Positions 9,403 to 17,577 of a stretch of DNA of 64,000 nucleotides are shown piece by piece. The DNA comes from Granulosicoccus sp045106855. Lineage in GTDB: Bacteria > Pseudomonadota > Gammaproteobacteria > Granulosicoccales > Granulosicoccaceae. The stretch covers positions 124,001-188,000 of the forward strand of contig JBGCFI010000024.1 of NCBI GenBank assembly GCA_045106855.1. The letters run 5' to 3'. A model generated the notes under the pieces. It did not search any database. It was not told where the DNA came from and saw only the letters and a list, made by a program, of their open reading frames with translations. The translations under genes and the position numbers were made by a program. Positions within the stretch are counted from its first letter, which is position 1; each line of letters opens with the position of its first letter.

Positions 9403-9867
9403 ATGATAAGCCGGGTTTTTGCATTATTGCTGCTTATCTCAACGCCAGTATGGGCCCAGAATATCTCTTGCACGGATATTGACGCCTTAATAGATCAATC
9501 AGAAACAAAGTTCAACGCCATTCAGCAAGAAAGCAGACATGAACATGGAGGCTTCAAAACAACAACAATCCTGCCCGAAGCCGAGTATTGCCTGATATTT
9601 GAAGATCCGGAAAAACGCACGTATCAATGTACTTGGGCGTACCCTCTCGGGGCCAGCGATGCAAGCTCAACCTTTGAGCGATACGCAAAAGACATAGGTG
9701 ATTGTCTCGATAACCGCGCCATCATGATTAAAGACCAGGCGGTAAACCACCCAGACACTTATAGCTCCTACATTTATAACCTACCTAAAACAGAGGTACG
9801 CGTGACGCTCAAGAATAAAAGCAAGTTGAAGAGCACGTTGGTGTCCGTATTCGTCACTGGCGTATAG
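9403..9867 (+). CDS. Small exported protein of unknown function
   Basis: I do not recognise a family. Starting at the ATG at 9403, the 154-residue product opens with a clear signal peptide (hydrophobic core FALLLLIST, cleavage likely after VWA). The frame is open further upstream, but those residues carry no signal and look like untranslated leader. The mature part of about 135 residues has several Cys residues (ISCTD, EYCLIF, YQCTWAY, GDCLDN), which could form two disulfides in the periplasm. A run of basic residues lies near the end. It is a single-gene unit between the cupin gene and a convergent fusion gene. Confidence 0.6.
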   Translation: MISRVFALLLLISTPVWAQNISCTDIDALIDQSETKFNAIQQESRHEHGGFKTTTILPEAEYCLIFEDPEKRTYQCTWAYPLGASDASSTFERYAKDIGDCLDNRAIMIKDQAVNHPDTYSSYIYNLPKTEVRVTLKNKSKLKSTLVSVFVTGV

Positions 9868-9925
9868 TAACGACACTCCAATACGGTTATTACTTGTGCT
9901 TATAACATTGTCGCCACAACCCATG

Positions 9926-9959
9926 AGCACTAAAGCACTAAAGCACTAAAGCACTAAAG
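9926..9959 (+). repeat. Tandem octamer repeat AGCACTAA x4
   Basis: Four perfect head-to-tail copies of the 8-bp unit AGCACTAA plus two further bases of a fifth. It lies between two convergent genes, 60 bp after one stop and 27 bp before the other. A microsatellite of this length can change copy number by slippage. No promoter-like role is evident. Confidence 0.9.
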
Positions 9960-9985
9960 TATGCCGGTTCACGTGACAGCCGTTA

Positions 9986-11512
9986 TCACAGTTTGCGTGC
10001 TACGATCTGTAAATAACGCGCCGTGTGCTTGTATGGAATACGCTCACCCATGGCAGTTTCAAGCGCCCGGAGTTTTTCAAGCAAGATGGCATCCGATCCT
10101 GCCCCCTCGGACATCGGCACTTCGTCGGGACGACAAAGCAACCCGTAATCTCCCAATACTTCAAACCCTTGTTTGCACAACCACTCCTTTAAAAAAGCGG
10201 CGGAAAAGAAAAGAACGTCTGCATCGAACACACGCGATGGACCTCGCGTACGTTCCAACAGCGCTGGCAATTGTTCAGCCGAGTGGTTGTGCACATCGAT
10301 CCGATAGGGTTCGGCATACCAGTTTCTGACAACGAGCGACAAGAGCCCACCTTTTTTCAGTGGCATACTCATCGAGACGAGCAGCTCTTCCCATGCCGGA
10401 CTGTATTGAATAACATTGTGGCAGATAAGCAGATCAAAGGTGTCAGCGTTAAACAGCTCACCAATACGACGAATATCGCAGGAGTGCGCGTTGATACGAT
10501 CCTGCAAACCGTTAGCCTCGGCAGTCATCTCAAGATCGTGGAGCATTGCCATCGAGCGATCCACGACATCAACTATTCCACCAGCTTCAGCTATCGGCAA
10601 GCTAGCAAGCCCGTTGCCTCCTCCAGCATCCATGACCCTTAGTCCGTTCAACTCCGATATGTGCCGAATCAGGTACGCATGTGACAGACTTCGACGCAAC
10701 CGGACTCGCAAGGTCGATTGTTCCTCCTTCCAGCGAGGCATGCCAGATTCGAACGCAAGCGTTGCCCGGGTTTCATCCAGCGCATCACCCAAACCAAACC
10801 TGCCGGTTTGCAGGGCCTTGCCAATGAGCACACCCGTGATACCCGGCCGGTTGTAACAGTCAACCACATCTTGAAGGTTACGCACTTCACCTCCCACAAT
10901 CACATCCATACCGGATAACTCGGCTAACTCGGTTGAATTATCCAGATCGGTTCCACTCATCGTACCGTCCGGTTGTAGCCGGGTATGCACCAGAGTTGTA
11001 ATACCAAGCTGATACATCTGTATTGCCAATGTCAGAGCATTTAGCCCGCCAACGGCTTCCCAGTCCCGTCCAACCAAAACACCTTCCGGACTGGTTTGTA
11101 TTTCGAGCGCGAAACGTTCGCGACCGTGCTTGATGATCGCAGCCGAGACGATTTCAGGTGAGTTGATGGCCAAGGTATCAAGCAGCACCCGGCTGACACC
11201 GGCATCTATCGCTTTATCAATGTTCTCAGTACGATCAAGCCCGCCTCCGTACTGGACTTTGACTGGCAACTGGCAAAGCTGTCTGAGCAAGGACCAATCA
11301 TGCCCGGCAGTTGAGTCAAAGCTTGTGTCCACGTTGATTACATGTAACCACTGCGCGCCGTGATCAATAGCATGTCGTGCTGCAGACAATTGGTCGGTAT
11401 CGTCGTCCAGTACCGGTTCATCACTTGACGCATCTGCAGCCAGATCGACCAGTCTACCTTGTGACAGATGGAGAGCAGGCAGGATGTCGAAAGTTCGGAC
11501 GGGTGTTATCAC
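9986..11512 (-). CDS. HisA-like TIM barrel fused to CmoM-like methyltransferase
   Basis: A 508-residue two-domain protein. Residues 1-250 align with HisA (phosphoribosyl-formimino isomerase): ILPALHLSQG at the start, VQYGGGLDR at 86-94, a DGTMSG motif at 182-187, VGGEVRN and GVLIGKALQTG. However, the catalytic Asp of the usual PALDL motif is His15, the second catalytic Asp (ALDV motif) is Glu137, and the TDIxRDGT motif reads TRLQPDGT. Residues about 265-508 are a class I SAM methyltransferase with DAGGGNG at the SAM site. They resemble CmoM/SmtA down to the C-terminal tail (LRALETAMGERIPYKHTARY). CmoM methylates 5-carboxymethoxyuridine in tRNA. The barrel is probably not a working HisA. Monocistronic, minus strand. 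Confidence 0.75.
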   Translation of the reverse strand: MITPVRTFDILPALHLSQGRLVDLAADASSDEPVLDDDTDQLSAARHAIDHGAQWLHVINVDTSFDSTAGHDWSLLRQLCQLPVKVQYGGGLDRTENIDKAIDAGVSRVLLDTLAINSPEIVSAAIIKHGRERFALEIQTSPEGVLVGRDWEAVGGLNALTLAIQMYQLGITTLVHTRLQPDGTMSGTDLDNSTELAELSGMDVIVGGEVRNLQDVVDCYNRPGITGVLIGKALQTGRFGLGDALDETRATLAFESGMPRWKEEQSTLRVRLRRSLSHAYLIRHISELNGLRVMDAGGGNGLASLPIAEAGGIVDVVDRSMAMLHDLEMTAEANGLQDRINAHSCDIRRIGELFNADTFDLLICHNVIQYSPAWEELLVSMSMPLKKGGLLSLVVRNWYAEPYRIDVHNHSAEQLPALLERTRGPSRVFDADVLFFSAAFLKEWLCKQGFEVLGDYGLLCRPDEVPMSEGAGSDAILLEKLRALETAMGERIPYKHTARYLQIVARKL

Positions 11513-11650
11513 GAGGCAGGTACTCTAAGGTCAGGCACTGAGTATCCTACTCTAAACGACTAATCCCTCCCCTGCACAGATGCCGGCTGGTCAGCCAACG
11601 ATACTATTCCTTGCCAGCAACAAGCTCCAATGCCCCGTGCAAAGGGCCTT

Positions 11651-11670
11651 TATCGTGTTTTCACACGATA
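11651..11670. promoter_or_regulatory. Hairpin in divergent intergenic region
   Basis: TATCGTGT (11651-11658) and ACACGATA (11663-11670) form a perfect 8-bp inverted repeat around TTTC. It lies in the 248-300 bp gap between the divergent fusion gene and the small membrane-protein gene, so it may be an operator or leader hairpin. Nothing else is recognisable in the gap. Confidence 0.4.
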
Positions 11671-11811
11671 TAAACGAAAACGTTAGTTGAAAATTAGTCA
11701 ATTCGACTGTATCTGGCATACAACGAGCTTAACCAAAGAATTGGCAGGATCAAAACCCGGTTGATTGATCTAAAACTGCCTGACGATAAACCAATTACAA
11801 GAACTGCCTGT

Positions 11812-12255
11812 ATGGTTAGCAAGCGGAAGATCGGCACGTTATATCTGGTAGCTCTCTGGGTCCTGATAAGCACCCTGGCATGGCCTGCCTATGTACTTTG
11901 CAGTACGCTCCTGGCGTTTCATGGCGCCGAAGGCTGGCAACTGGATGCCTGGCATCAATTGCCCGGAAGCATCATCATTCAACAGTTTCTCACTGGCTAT
12001 CAAGCCAGCCTCATCGTCACGATTCCACTGGGCTTTCTTGCGGTTGTTGACTATCTGTTGCTGTCACGCTACAAGGCCACATGGCTTGTCGGTGGAATCC
12101 TTCTGCCTCTGGCAGGCATCGTGGTGGCATTCGGACTTTACAACCAACCGTATGCAGCTTTACCCACGCTCTTGGCAACCGGTGTTCTTCTGGCTGTCGT
12201 TCATCGTCTGCTAGACGCTGTCGCAGGTCGGAACAGCCGCGAATGGTTGCGTTAA
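11812..12255 (+). CDS. Small four-helix membrane protein, unknown function
   Basis: 147 residues from the ATG at 11812; the frame could also start 51 bp upstream at a TTG. Four hydrophobic segments are visible: about residues 7-30, 58-75, 85-105 and 112-130. The protein therefore sits in the inner membrane. No family signature is recognised. The caspase-fold gene starts 37 bp downstream in the same direction, and the two may be co-transcribed. Confidence 0.6.
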   Translation: MVSKRKIGTLYLVALWVLISTLAWPAYVLCSTLLAFHGAEGWQLDAWHQLPGSIIIQQFLTGYQASLIVTIPLGFLAVVDYLLLSRYKATWLVGGILLPLAGIVVAFGLYNQPYAALPTLLATGVLLAVVHRLLDAVAGRNSREWLR

Positions 12256-12292
12256 TGGTGTCCTTGATAACCAACGCAGTGGTTCGCACACT

Positions 12293-13786
12293 TTGAAAAA
12301 ATCACCTGATAAGCTGGTTGTACTGGCCTTGTTTACTCTATTGCCGGTTACAGCAGCAATACAACATCCGGCACTTGCCACTGAGGCGATCATTATTGGC
12401 GGCGGCAGTGACGTTCTCGATTCGAACAATCACTTTGAAGACTCCATACTGTGGATTGAAAACGTATTGACAGAACGGGACGTCAGCTATCGCACATACT
12501 TCAACGATGGTTCGAAAGAATCTCCAGATACCTATTATCAGACAGATGAGCTGACACGCCCACTGACCAGTGTTTTTGGCAACGTTGCAGGAACACAGCG
12601 TCGATTCAGAAATCACGGCCTTGGAAACATCCACGGCAGCACTATGGTTGGGGATCTGGAACCCGCTCTCACAAAGGGTCTGGCAGAAAATACTGATGAA
12701 GAATTACTCCTGATTCACAGCGGGCTTGGAAGCTTTTCAGGAACAGGCGAAGACAGTGCGTCCTTGAAACTGTGGAACGACGACCGCCTCAGTACGTCAC
12801 GATTGCACCAGTTGCTGGCGCAAAACGAAAGAACTGTTCGATATGTTTTCTCACACAGCTATTCCGGCAGTTTTCATCGACTTGCCTATCGCAACCCGTC
12901 ACAAGGACTGGAACTGAACGGGACTACACATTGCGGATTTACATCAAATTCTGCCTACAGTGAGTCTGAGTTTTCCTCAGAGTTTTCTGATGCCAGCGAC
13001 TATCGTGACTATCTTTCATACTTCTTTTCGGCATTATCAGGCTTTGAATACGATGGCCAGATAATAAGCCGATTTGCAGATCTCGACGAAGACGGGCAGA
13101 CAAGCTTGAGAGAGGCACATTTGTTTACTCTGGAAGAGGCAATGAGTATTGATCTTCCGCTGTCCTCCAGTGAAGACTATTTACTGCGCTGGCAGCCCTG
13201 GTATCTACGCTGGCAACCTCCTCAGAAGCAGCTACCTAACAACGAATACTCGCAAATTTTCCGCCATCTGGCCAAACGCATGGACATTACCGTGAACGAC
13301 AACGTTGCAAGGGGAATTCGCAAGGAAATGGCGACGGTTACCAATCGCCTGCAAGCAATCGAACAACAAAGACGCGAGCAAGAGGCAAGCATTAAGGGTT
13401 TGCAGAGCACGATACAGTCCGCTCTTATTTCGCAATGGCCAACACTTGCCCAACCCTATACACAAGACTTTGAAAAACTTCTCAAGTCCGACAACTTTCC
13501 CGCGATCGAGACTTTAATTGAACAGTTCCAACCCGAGTACGAACAACTGCAGTCAATGCAGAAGGATGCTCAGCATGTATCACGTCAACACCTGGGCAAG
13601 CGTCGAGAAGCGGTTCAACTTCAAAAGCTCTTAAGGCTTCGCCATCTGGCGCTGATCAAACAACAATTATACGAGTACGGGTCAGAGCAGCAAATCAGTG
13701 ACTATCGGACTCTGCTACTTTGCGAAGAAGCGCCACTCATGCCTACAACAAGCACCACGGTAATTTCCGAAAAAACTATTCAGTAA
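12293..13786 (+). CDS. Secreted caspase/legumain-fold protein, probable pseudoenzyme
   Basis: A 497-residue exported protein starting at TTG, with a signal peptide ending near residue 29 (HPALA-TEA). Residues about 31-260 follow the C13/caspase-like layout: AIIIGGG strand, then LLLIHSGLGSF where the family has a catalytic His after the Gly, an L-W-N-DDRLS loop, and VRYVFSHSYSGSF where the family has Cys-x-SG. Here the His position is Leu145 (CTT) and the Cys position is Ser189 (AGC, one base from Cys TGC). An EF-hand-like loop DLDEDGQTSLREA follows near residue 265. The last 170 residues are rich in Gln, Glu and Arg and look helical/coiled. The fold call rests on motif order alone. The 3' end overlaps the convergent asparaginase gene by 11 bp. 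Confidence 0.6.
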   Translation: MKKSPDKLVVLALFTLLPVTAAIQHPALATEAIIIGGGSDVLDSNNHFEDSILWIENVLTERDVSYRTYFNDGSKESPDTYYQTDELTRPLTSVFGNVAGTQRRFRNHGLGNIHGSTMVGDLEPALTKGLAENTDEELLLIHSGLGSFSGTGEDSASLKLWNDDRLSTSRLHQLLAQNERTVRYVFSHSYSGSFHRLAYRNPSQGLELNGTTHCGFTSNSAYSESEFSSEFSDASDYRDYLSYFFSALSGFEYDGQIISRFADLDEDGQTSLREAHLFTLEEAMSIDLPLSSSEDYLLRWQPWYLRWQPPQKQLPNNEYSQIFRHLAKRMDITVNDNVARGIRKEMATVTNRLQAIEQQRREQEASIKGLQSTIQSALISQWPTLAQPYTQDFEKLLKSDNFPAIETLIEQFQPEYEQLQSMQKDAQHVSRQHLGKRREAVQLQKLLRLRHLALIKQQLYEYGSEQQISDYRTLLLCEEAPLMPTTSTTVISEKTIQ

Positions 13787-14789
13787 CTTCCTGCCAATCT
13801 GAGGATGGCTCAAAGCGCCCGATATTTTCACCGCGCGAATTATTAATCGATGGCATGAAGTACTCAGTCAGCGCTTTCGCCTTGTCTGAAGGTAGAACAC
13901 CCAGCGTGTTGAGAATCGCTCCCAGGGCAACCCGGGCGGCACCGTCATGACCATCATCAATCTTCAAGGCAAGTCCCAGCCCGTGCTGCGGAATGACCGC
14001 GGTGTAGACACCGGCTGCTCCGACTTTGACCAGAATGTCTGGTGCCAATATATCCATCAACGCGGTGCAGAGTCGTTCTTTGCCCGCAACCAGATAGGGA
14101 TGAGCTGTCACGGCAGCGTGAACTTTCTCGACAGCCGTGCGACGTTCACCACCAAAATAGGAGGGATCTCCAAAACGCGCCATTGCCAATGCAATGCGCT
14201 GTAACGGCATGGCGACCGAGGGTATCGCACAACCATCGTATCCCCAGGGAAGCTGGTTTATTCGCGTGTTGCTCAAGCTTTCCAGAATATCAAACCACCG
14301 TTGTTGCGCCGCATGGTTATAAAGTCGGTAGTTCTGTGTCTGCTCGCCAAACTGCTTGCACGTTGTTAAAAAGCCAAGATGTTTGCCGGAGCAGTTGTGA
14401 TGCACGCGCTGGGGACCGCGCCCCTCTGCCATCAGCTCGAACTGGGTAGCCTGGTGCATGGGAAGCTCAGCGCCACACTCCAGATCGTCGTGATCGCAAC
14501 TGATTCGCTCTAGCCAATCCTGAGCAAGCCCGGCATGAATGGGTTCGCCATTGTGCGATGCGCAAGCCAGTGCGATATGCCTTTCGTCCAATCCGAAGGC
14601 TTCCACAGCGCCAGATTCGACAAACGGTATGGTTTGTATAAATTTTATCGCGGAACGCGGAAACACCGCCCGTTGCACATCTCCTAGAGAAGCGAACAGA
14701 CGGCCGGATGTTTCAACAACCGCCACTGCCCCGCGATAACGACACTCAATGGCGCTACCACGCCACTGGTTGACCAGTACCGGATTCAT
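13776..14789 (-). CDS. L-asparaginase II-type protein (AnsA/rhizobial family)
   Basis: A 337-residue cytoplasmic protein of the Asparaginase_II (PF06089-like) family, unrelated to E. coli AnsB. Visible blocks: ECRYRGAVAVV at the start, FPRSAIKFIQTIPFVESGA, the nucleophile-region LACASHNGEP, HHNCSGKHLGFL and WGYDGCAIPSVAMPL. It hydrolyses asparagine to aspartate and ammonia. Its ATG overlaps the trpS stop by 4 bp (ATGA), so translation is coupled to trpS. Its own stop overlaps the convergent gene by 11 bp. Confidence 0.88.
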   Translation of the reverse strand: MNPVLVNQWRGSAIECRYRGAVAVVETSGRLFASLGDVQRAVFPRSAIKFIQTIPFVESGAVEAFGLDERHIALACASHNGEPIHAGLAQDWLERISCDHDDLECGAELPMHQATQFELMAEGRGPQRVHHNCSGKHLGFLTTCKQFGEQTQNYRLYNHAAQQRWFDILESLSNTRINQLPWGYDGCAIPSVAMPLQRIALAMARFGDPSYFGGERRTAVEKVHAAVTAHPYLVAGKERLCTALMDILAPDILVKVGAAGVYTAVIPQHGLGLALKIDDGHDGAARVALGAILNTLGVLPSDKAKALTEYFMPSINNSRGENIGRFEPSSDWQEVTE

Positions 14790-15787
14790 ACAACACCCAC
14801 TGCACGACGTAGCTGCTCCAGATACGGACGACTATGCTCACGCGCCTTCTCACCGCCACGGGCAAGGACTGCATCGATTTTGGATGGATCCGCCATCAGC
14901 TCATCGTAACGTTCTCTGGGTTCAGACAAAACACCATCAACCAGCTCGAACAGTTGCTGTTTTGCTTCACCCCAGGCGATTCCATCAGCATAAGCTTGCC
15001 TTAGCTCGTTACATTGCTCATCGCTTGCAAACGCTTTGTAGATGTCGAACACTGTATTGCCCTCGGGATCTTTGGGTTCTCCGGGCTCTTGCGAATTGGT
15101 CTTGATCTTCATAATGGCCTTACGCAGCTTTTTCGATGTCTCGAATAATGGAATCGTGTTGCCATAACTTTTACTCATCTTGCGTCCATCCAGGCCTTGC
15201 AATACCGAAGCACGCTCCTCGACGACCACCTGGGGCAGTACGAGATGTTCGCCGTAATGGTGGTTGAACCGCTGTGCAATATCGCGAGCCATCTCCAGAT
15301 GTTGGATCTGGTCACGCCCCACTGGCACATGGGTTGCCTTGAACATGAGAATATCTGCGCTCATGAGGATCGGGTAGCTGAATAACCCCATGGTGATACC
15401 TTTATCAGCATCGCTCGCCCCCGAGTCCAGATTTTCCTGCACCACACCTTTGTAGGCATGGGCACGGTTCATCAACCCTTTAGCTGTCAAGCAGGTGAGA
15501 ATCCAGGTGAGTTCGGGAATCTCGGGGATATCTGACTGGCGGTAAAAAGTTGCATGCTCGGTATCCAGTCCCAGCGCTAGCCACGCAGCGGAAATCTCCT
15601 GCCGCGACTGGCGCAGCAGCGCCGGATCCTGATTTTTTATCAGAGCATGATAATCGGCGAGAAAGTAGAAGCCTTCGTGGGCGCGATTATGACTCGCCTC
15701 TACCGCGGGACGAATCGCACCTACATAATTACCCAGATGCGGCGTACCCGACGTGGTAATGCCGGTTAACCAGGTTTGTTTTGACAT
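14786..15787 (-). CDS. trpS: Tryptophanyl-tRNA synthetase
   Basis: From the ATG at 15787 the product is 333 residues, the normal bacterial TrpS length (about 334). Class I signatures are present: TTSGTPHLGNYVGA (HIGH-type) near residue 10 and KMSKSYGN near residue 200. The MSADI region contacts the substrate Trp. The reading frame is open 72 bp further upstream, but those residues are not part of the family. No strong Shine-Dalgarno precedes the chosen start. It charges tRNA-Trp in the cytoplasm and is first in a two-gene operon with the asparaginase. Confidence 0.95.
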   Translation of the reverse strand: MSKQTWLTGITTSGTPHLGNYVGAIRPAVEASHNRAHEGFYFLADYHALIKNQDPALLRQSRQEISAAWLALGLDTEHATFYRQSDIPEIPELTWILTCLTAKGLMNRAHAYKGVVQENLDSGASDADKGITMGLFSYPILMSADILMFKATHVPVGRDQIQHLEMARDIAQRFNHHYGEHLVLPQVVVEERASVLQGLDGRKMSKSYGNTIPLFETSKKLRKAIMKIKTNSQEPGEPKDPEGNTVFDIYKAFASDEQCNELRQAYADGIAWGEAKQQLFELVDGVLSEPRERYDELMADPSKIDAVLARGGEKAREHSRPYLEQLRRAVGVV

Positions 15788-15895
15788 GGGAAAGTGGTCT
15801 ATGCTCTGGCCCGACCAACATGGACAGGCGAATCTCCCCTTGATTGTAACAAGCCACACGCGACACTTGCCAATGTGTACTCAATAGACCCCCGT

Positions 15896-17101
15896 ATGAC
15901 GCTACGAACGATAAATAGAACACAGCAGTACACCACTTATAGTCGAATCTTCCTATTCCTCGTGATGCTCTGCTGGACAAGCGCTGGATTTGCACAAGCA
16001 CACAGTGACTTGCTGGTTGTTGTTGATGAAGATGGCGTGAGCTATACCGCGCAGCAAACCTTGTTTGCGAACGATGAGCTGATTGTCATAAGGCTGCCAT
16101 CCGAACGCACAACGCTGATGAGCGTATTTTCCGGCTCAGGCAGCGCAGTATATCGCCACGCTCATGAAAAAGACCCGGAGATGCTTACGCTTGTGTCAGG
16201 CAGTGTCTTTACTCGTTATCGCCATAGATTCAGCAGCCCGGAGAACACGGAGAACACGGAGAACACGGACATTGACCTTTTCGAACCCACCCTGCGACAG
16301 GCCACGCTCAGTGATTTTGAGGTCACGATGGCTCGCACACAGGCGCTGAAATTCAGCGTCACCTGGATTTTACCGGCGAACATCGAGCTTTTGAGCTTCT
16401 ACGCAGATGATACAGCCGCCCCGAATCCTGCCCAGCGCTGGCAGCGGAACGAACAACGAGTGATGTTTGAACAAACTGGCAGTGCGCCCTCAAAACTGAC
16501 ACTCGAATACCGGGTTCACTCGAGCAGCAATAGCCGCGCTGATGCCTGTGTGGCATCACTGGGACCATCGGAATGGTGTTCCCCCGACACTGACAATGAT
16601 GGGGTACCCGATTATCGCGATATCTGCGTAGCCAAGGCCTCAGACCCGGTGCTGGAAAACGATGTTCCAGCGACTATTCTGAGCGATAACAATACCGTCA
16701 GGACACCTGGAGGTACAGGCAACCCTAGTGGACGTAAATTGTCGCTTGGTTGCGGCGACGATTCGCTCATTGTCCTGCCTCAGATACAATTCGCCAGTGG
16801 CCAGACGTATTTGAACGCACAGGCACGCAGCACGCTGGACAAAGTTGCAGTAGCGTTAAAACGAATACCCGATAAGCTGTTCAGAGTCGCCACCCACACT
16901 GACAACGCAGGCTACATTCACAACAATCAGACGCTATCGGATAGTCGTGCTGATGCTATCCGCCATTACCTGATGCTACGCGGCCTGGGGCCTAATCAGA
17001 TACAGGCTCGTGGCTATGGCGAGACCAGTCCGGCTCACGACAATCGAACCGCAGAGGGCCGCCGCGCTAATCGTCGAGTGGAACTTCAGCTTCTCAACTA
17101 G
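15896..17101 (+). CDS. OmpA-family outer-membrane protein with thrombospondin type 3-like loop
   Basis: 401 residues from the ATG at 15896. The frame is open about 100 bp further back over the trpS promoter, but a signal peptide (core IFLFLVMLCW, cleavage near GFAQA) only makes sense from here. Residues about 25-210 have no recognised domain. Around residue 225 there is a calcium-binding PDTDNDGVPDYRD loop. The last 120 residues are an OmpA-like peptidoglycan-binding domain: IQFASGQTYL, ATHTDNAG, NQTLSDSRADAIRHYL, GYGETSPAHDN and RRANRRVEL. It probably links the outer membrane to peptidoglycan. Divergent from trpS. Confidence 0.85.
   Translation: MTLRTINRTQQYTTYSRIFLFLVMLCWTSAGFAQAHSDLLVVVDEDGVSYTAQQTLFANDELIVIRLPSERTTLMSVFSGSGSAVYRHAHEKDPEMLTLVSGSVFTRYRHRFSSPENTENTENTDIDLFEPTLRQATLSDFEVTMARTQALKFSVTWILPANIELLSFYADDTAAPNPAQRWQRNEQRVMFEQTGSAPSKLTLEYRVHSSSNSRADACVASLGPSEWCSPDTDNDGVPDYRDICVAKASDPVLENDVPATILSDNNTVRTPGGTGNPSGRKLSLGCGDDSLIVLPQIQFASGQTYLNAQARSTLDKVAVALKRIPDKLFRVATHTDNAGYIHNNQTLSDSRADAIRHYLMLRGLGPNQIQARGYGETSPAHDNRTAEGRRANRRVELQLLN
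16241..16267 (+). repeat. Triple 9-bp tandem repeat encoding ENT-ENT-ENT
   Basis: GAGAACACG is repeated three times in frame inside the OmpA-family gene and adds the tripeptide Glu-Asn-Thr three times in a linker. Being in multiples of three, slippage would change linker length without breaking the frame. Confidence 0.9.
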
Positions 17102-17442
17102 TGCTGAATCGGAGGCTCTGCTTCGGATAGAACACCAATATAGACGAACAAGGCCATATGCGCTTCGGCGTCTGCTGCTTTCAACGCCGAACTGGCCGCC
17201 GTGAACCGCTTGACTTGCCCATCGTGATCTTTCAGCAGATTAGCCAGAAGAGCTTTATCTCTCGGATTGGGGTCGAGGTTGTAGTTTTTCTTCTTGTTGT
17301 CGAGAATCTCCAGCAACTCATAGTGTCTTCGCTTGGTCGTCTCCATGGCGTTGTAGGCCTGCCAGGCATCACTCGCAACGCCGTCAAGTATGCTGTCAGG
17401 ACGCTCGATCACCTGACTCTTAGGCTTTGTAGTTTCATTCAT
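17098..17442 (-). CDS. Conserved-looking small hypothetical protein
   Basis: 114 residues from the ATG at 17442 (MNETTKPKSQ). The frame is open about 90 bp further upstream, but that extension is Arg/Gly-rich and unconvincing. No signal peptide or membrane segment. The middle, about residues 30-95, is Lys/Asp-rich and predicted helical (YELLEILDNKKKNYNLDPN, KALLANLLKDHDGQVKRF), ending in an Ala-rich helix. I do not recognise a family. Its last codons overlap the convergent OmpA-family gene by 4 bp. Confidence 0.6.
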   Translation of the reverse strand: MNETTKPKSQVIERPDSILDGVASDAWQAYNAMETTKRRHYELLEILDNKKKNYNLDPNPRDKALLANLLKDHDGQVKRFTAASSALKAADAEAHMALFVYIGVLSEAEPPIQH

Positions 17443-17577
17443 GGCGGCAAGTGTAACTTGGGTGAACAGCCGAAAGGGCAGTTGCTTGCCACGAAGCGCA
17501 CCACCGCCCTTCACGCGTGCCCGGTGATATGACACACTGGCACAAATGTATCAGTACTTGCAGCGAATAGAGTAGAG

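Noticed and set aside
9926..9959. Short tandem repeats as a CRISPR array
   Set aside because: Units are 8 bp and directly adjacent, with no spacers and no cas genes; it is a microsatellite.
15788..15859. N-terminal extension of TrpS
   Set aside because: The extra 24 residues are Cys/Trp-rich, outside the family, and overlap the start region of the divergent OmpA-family gene's leader.
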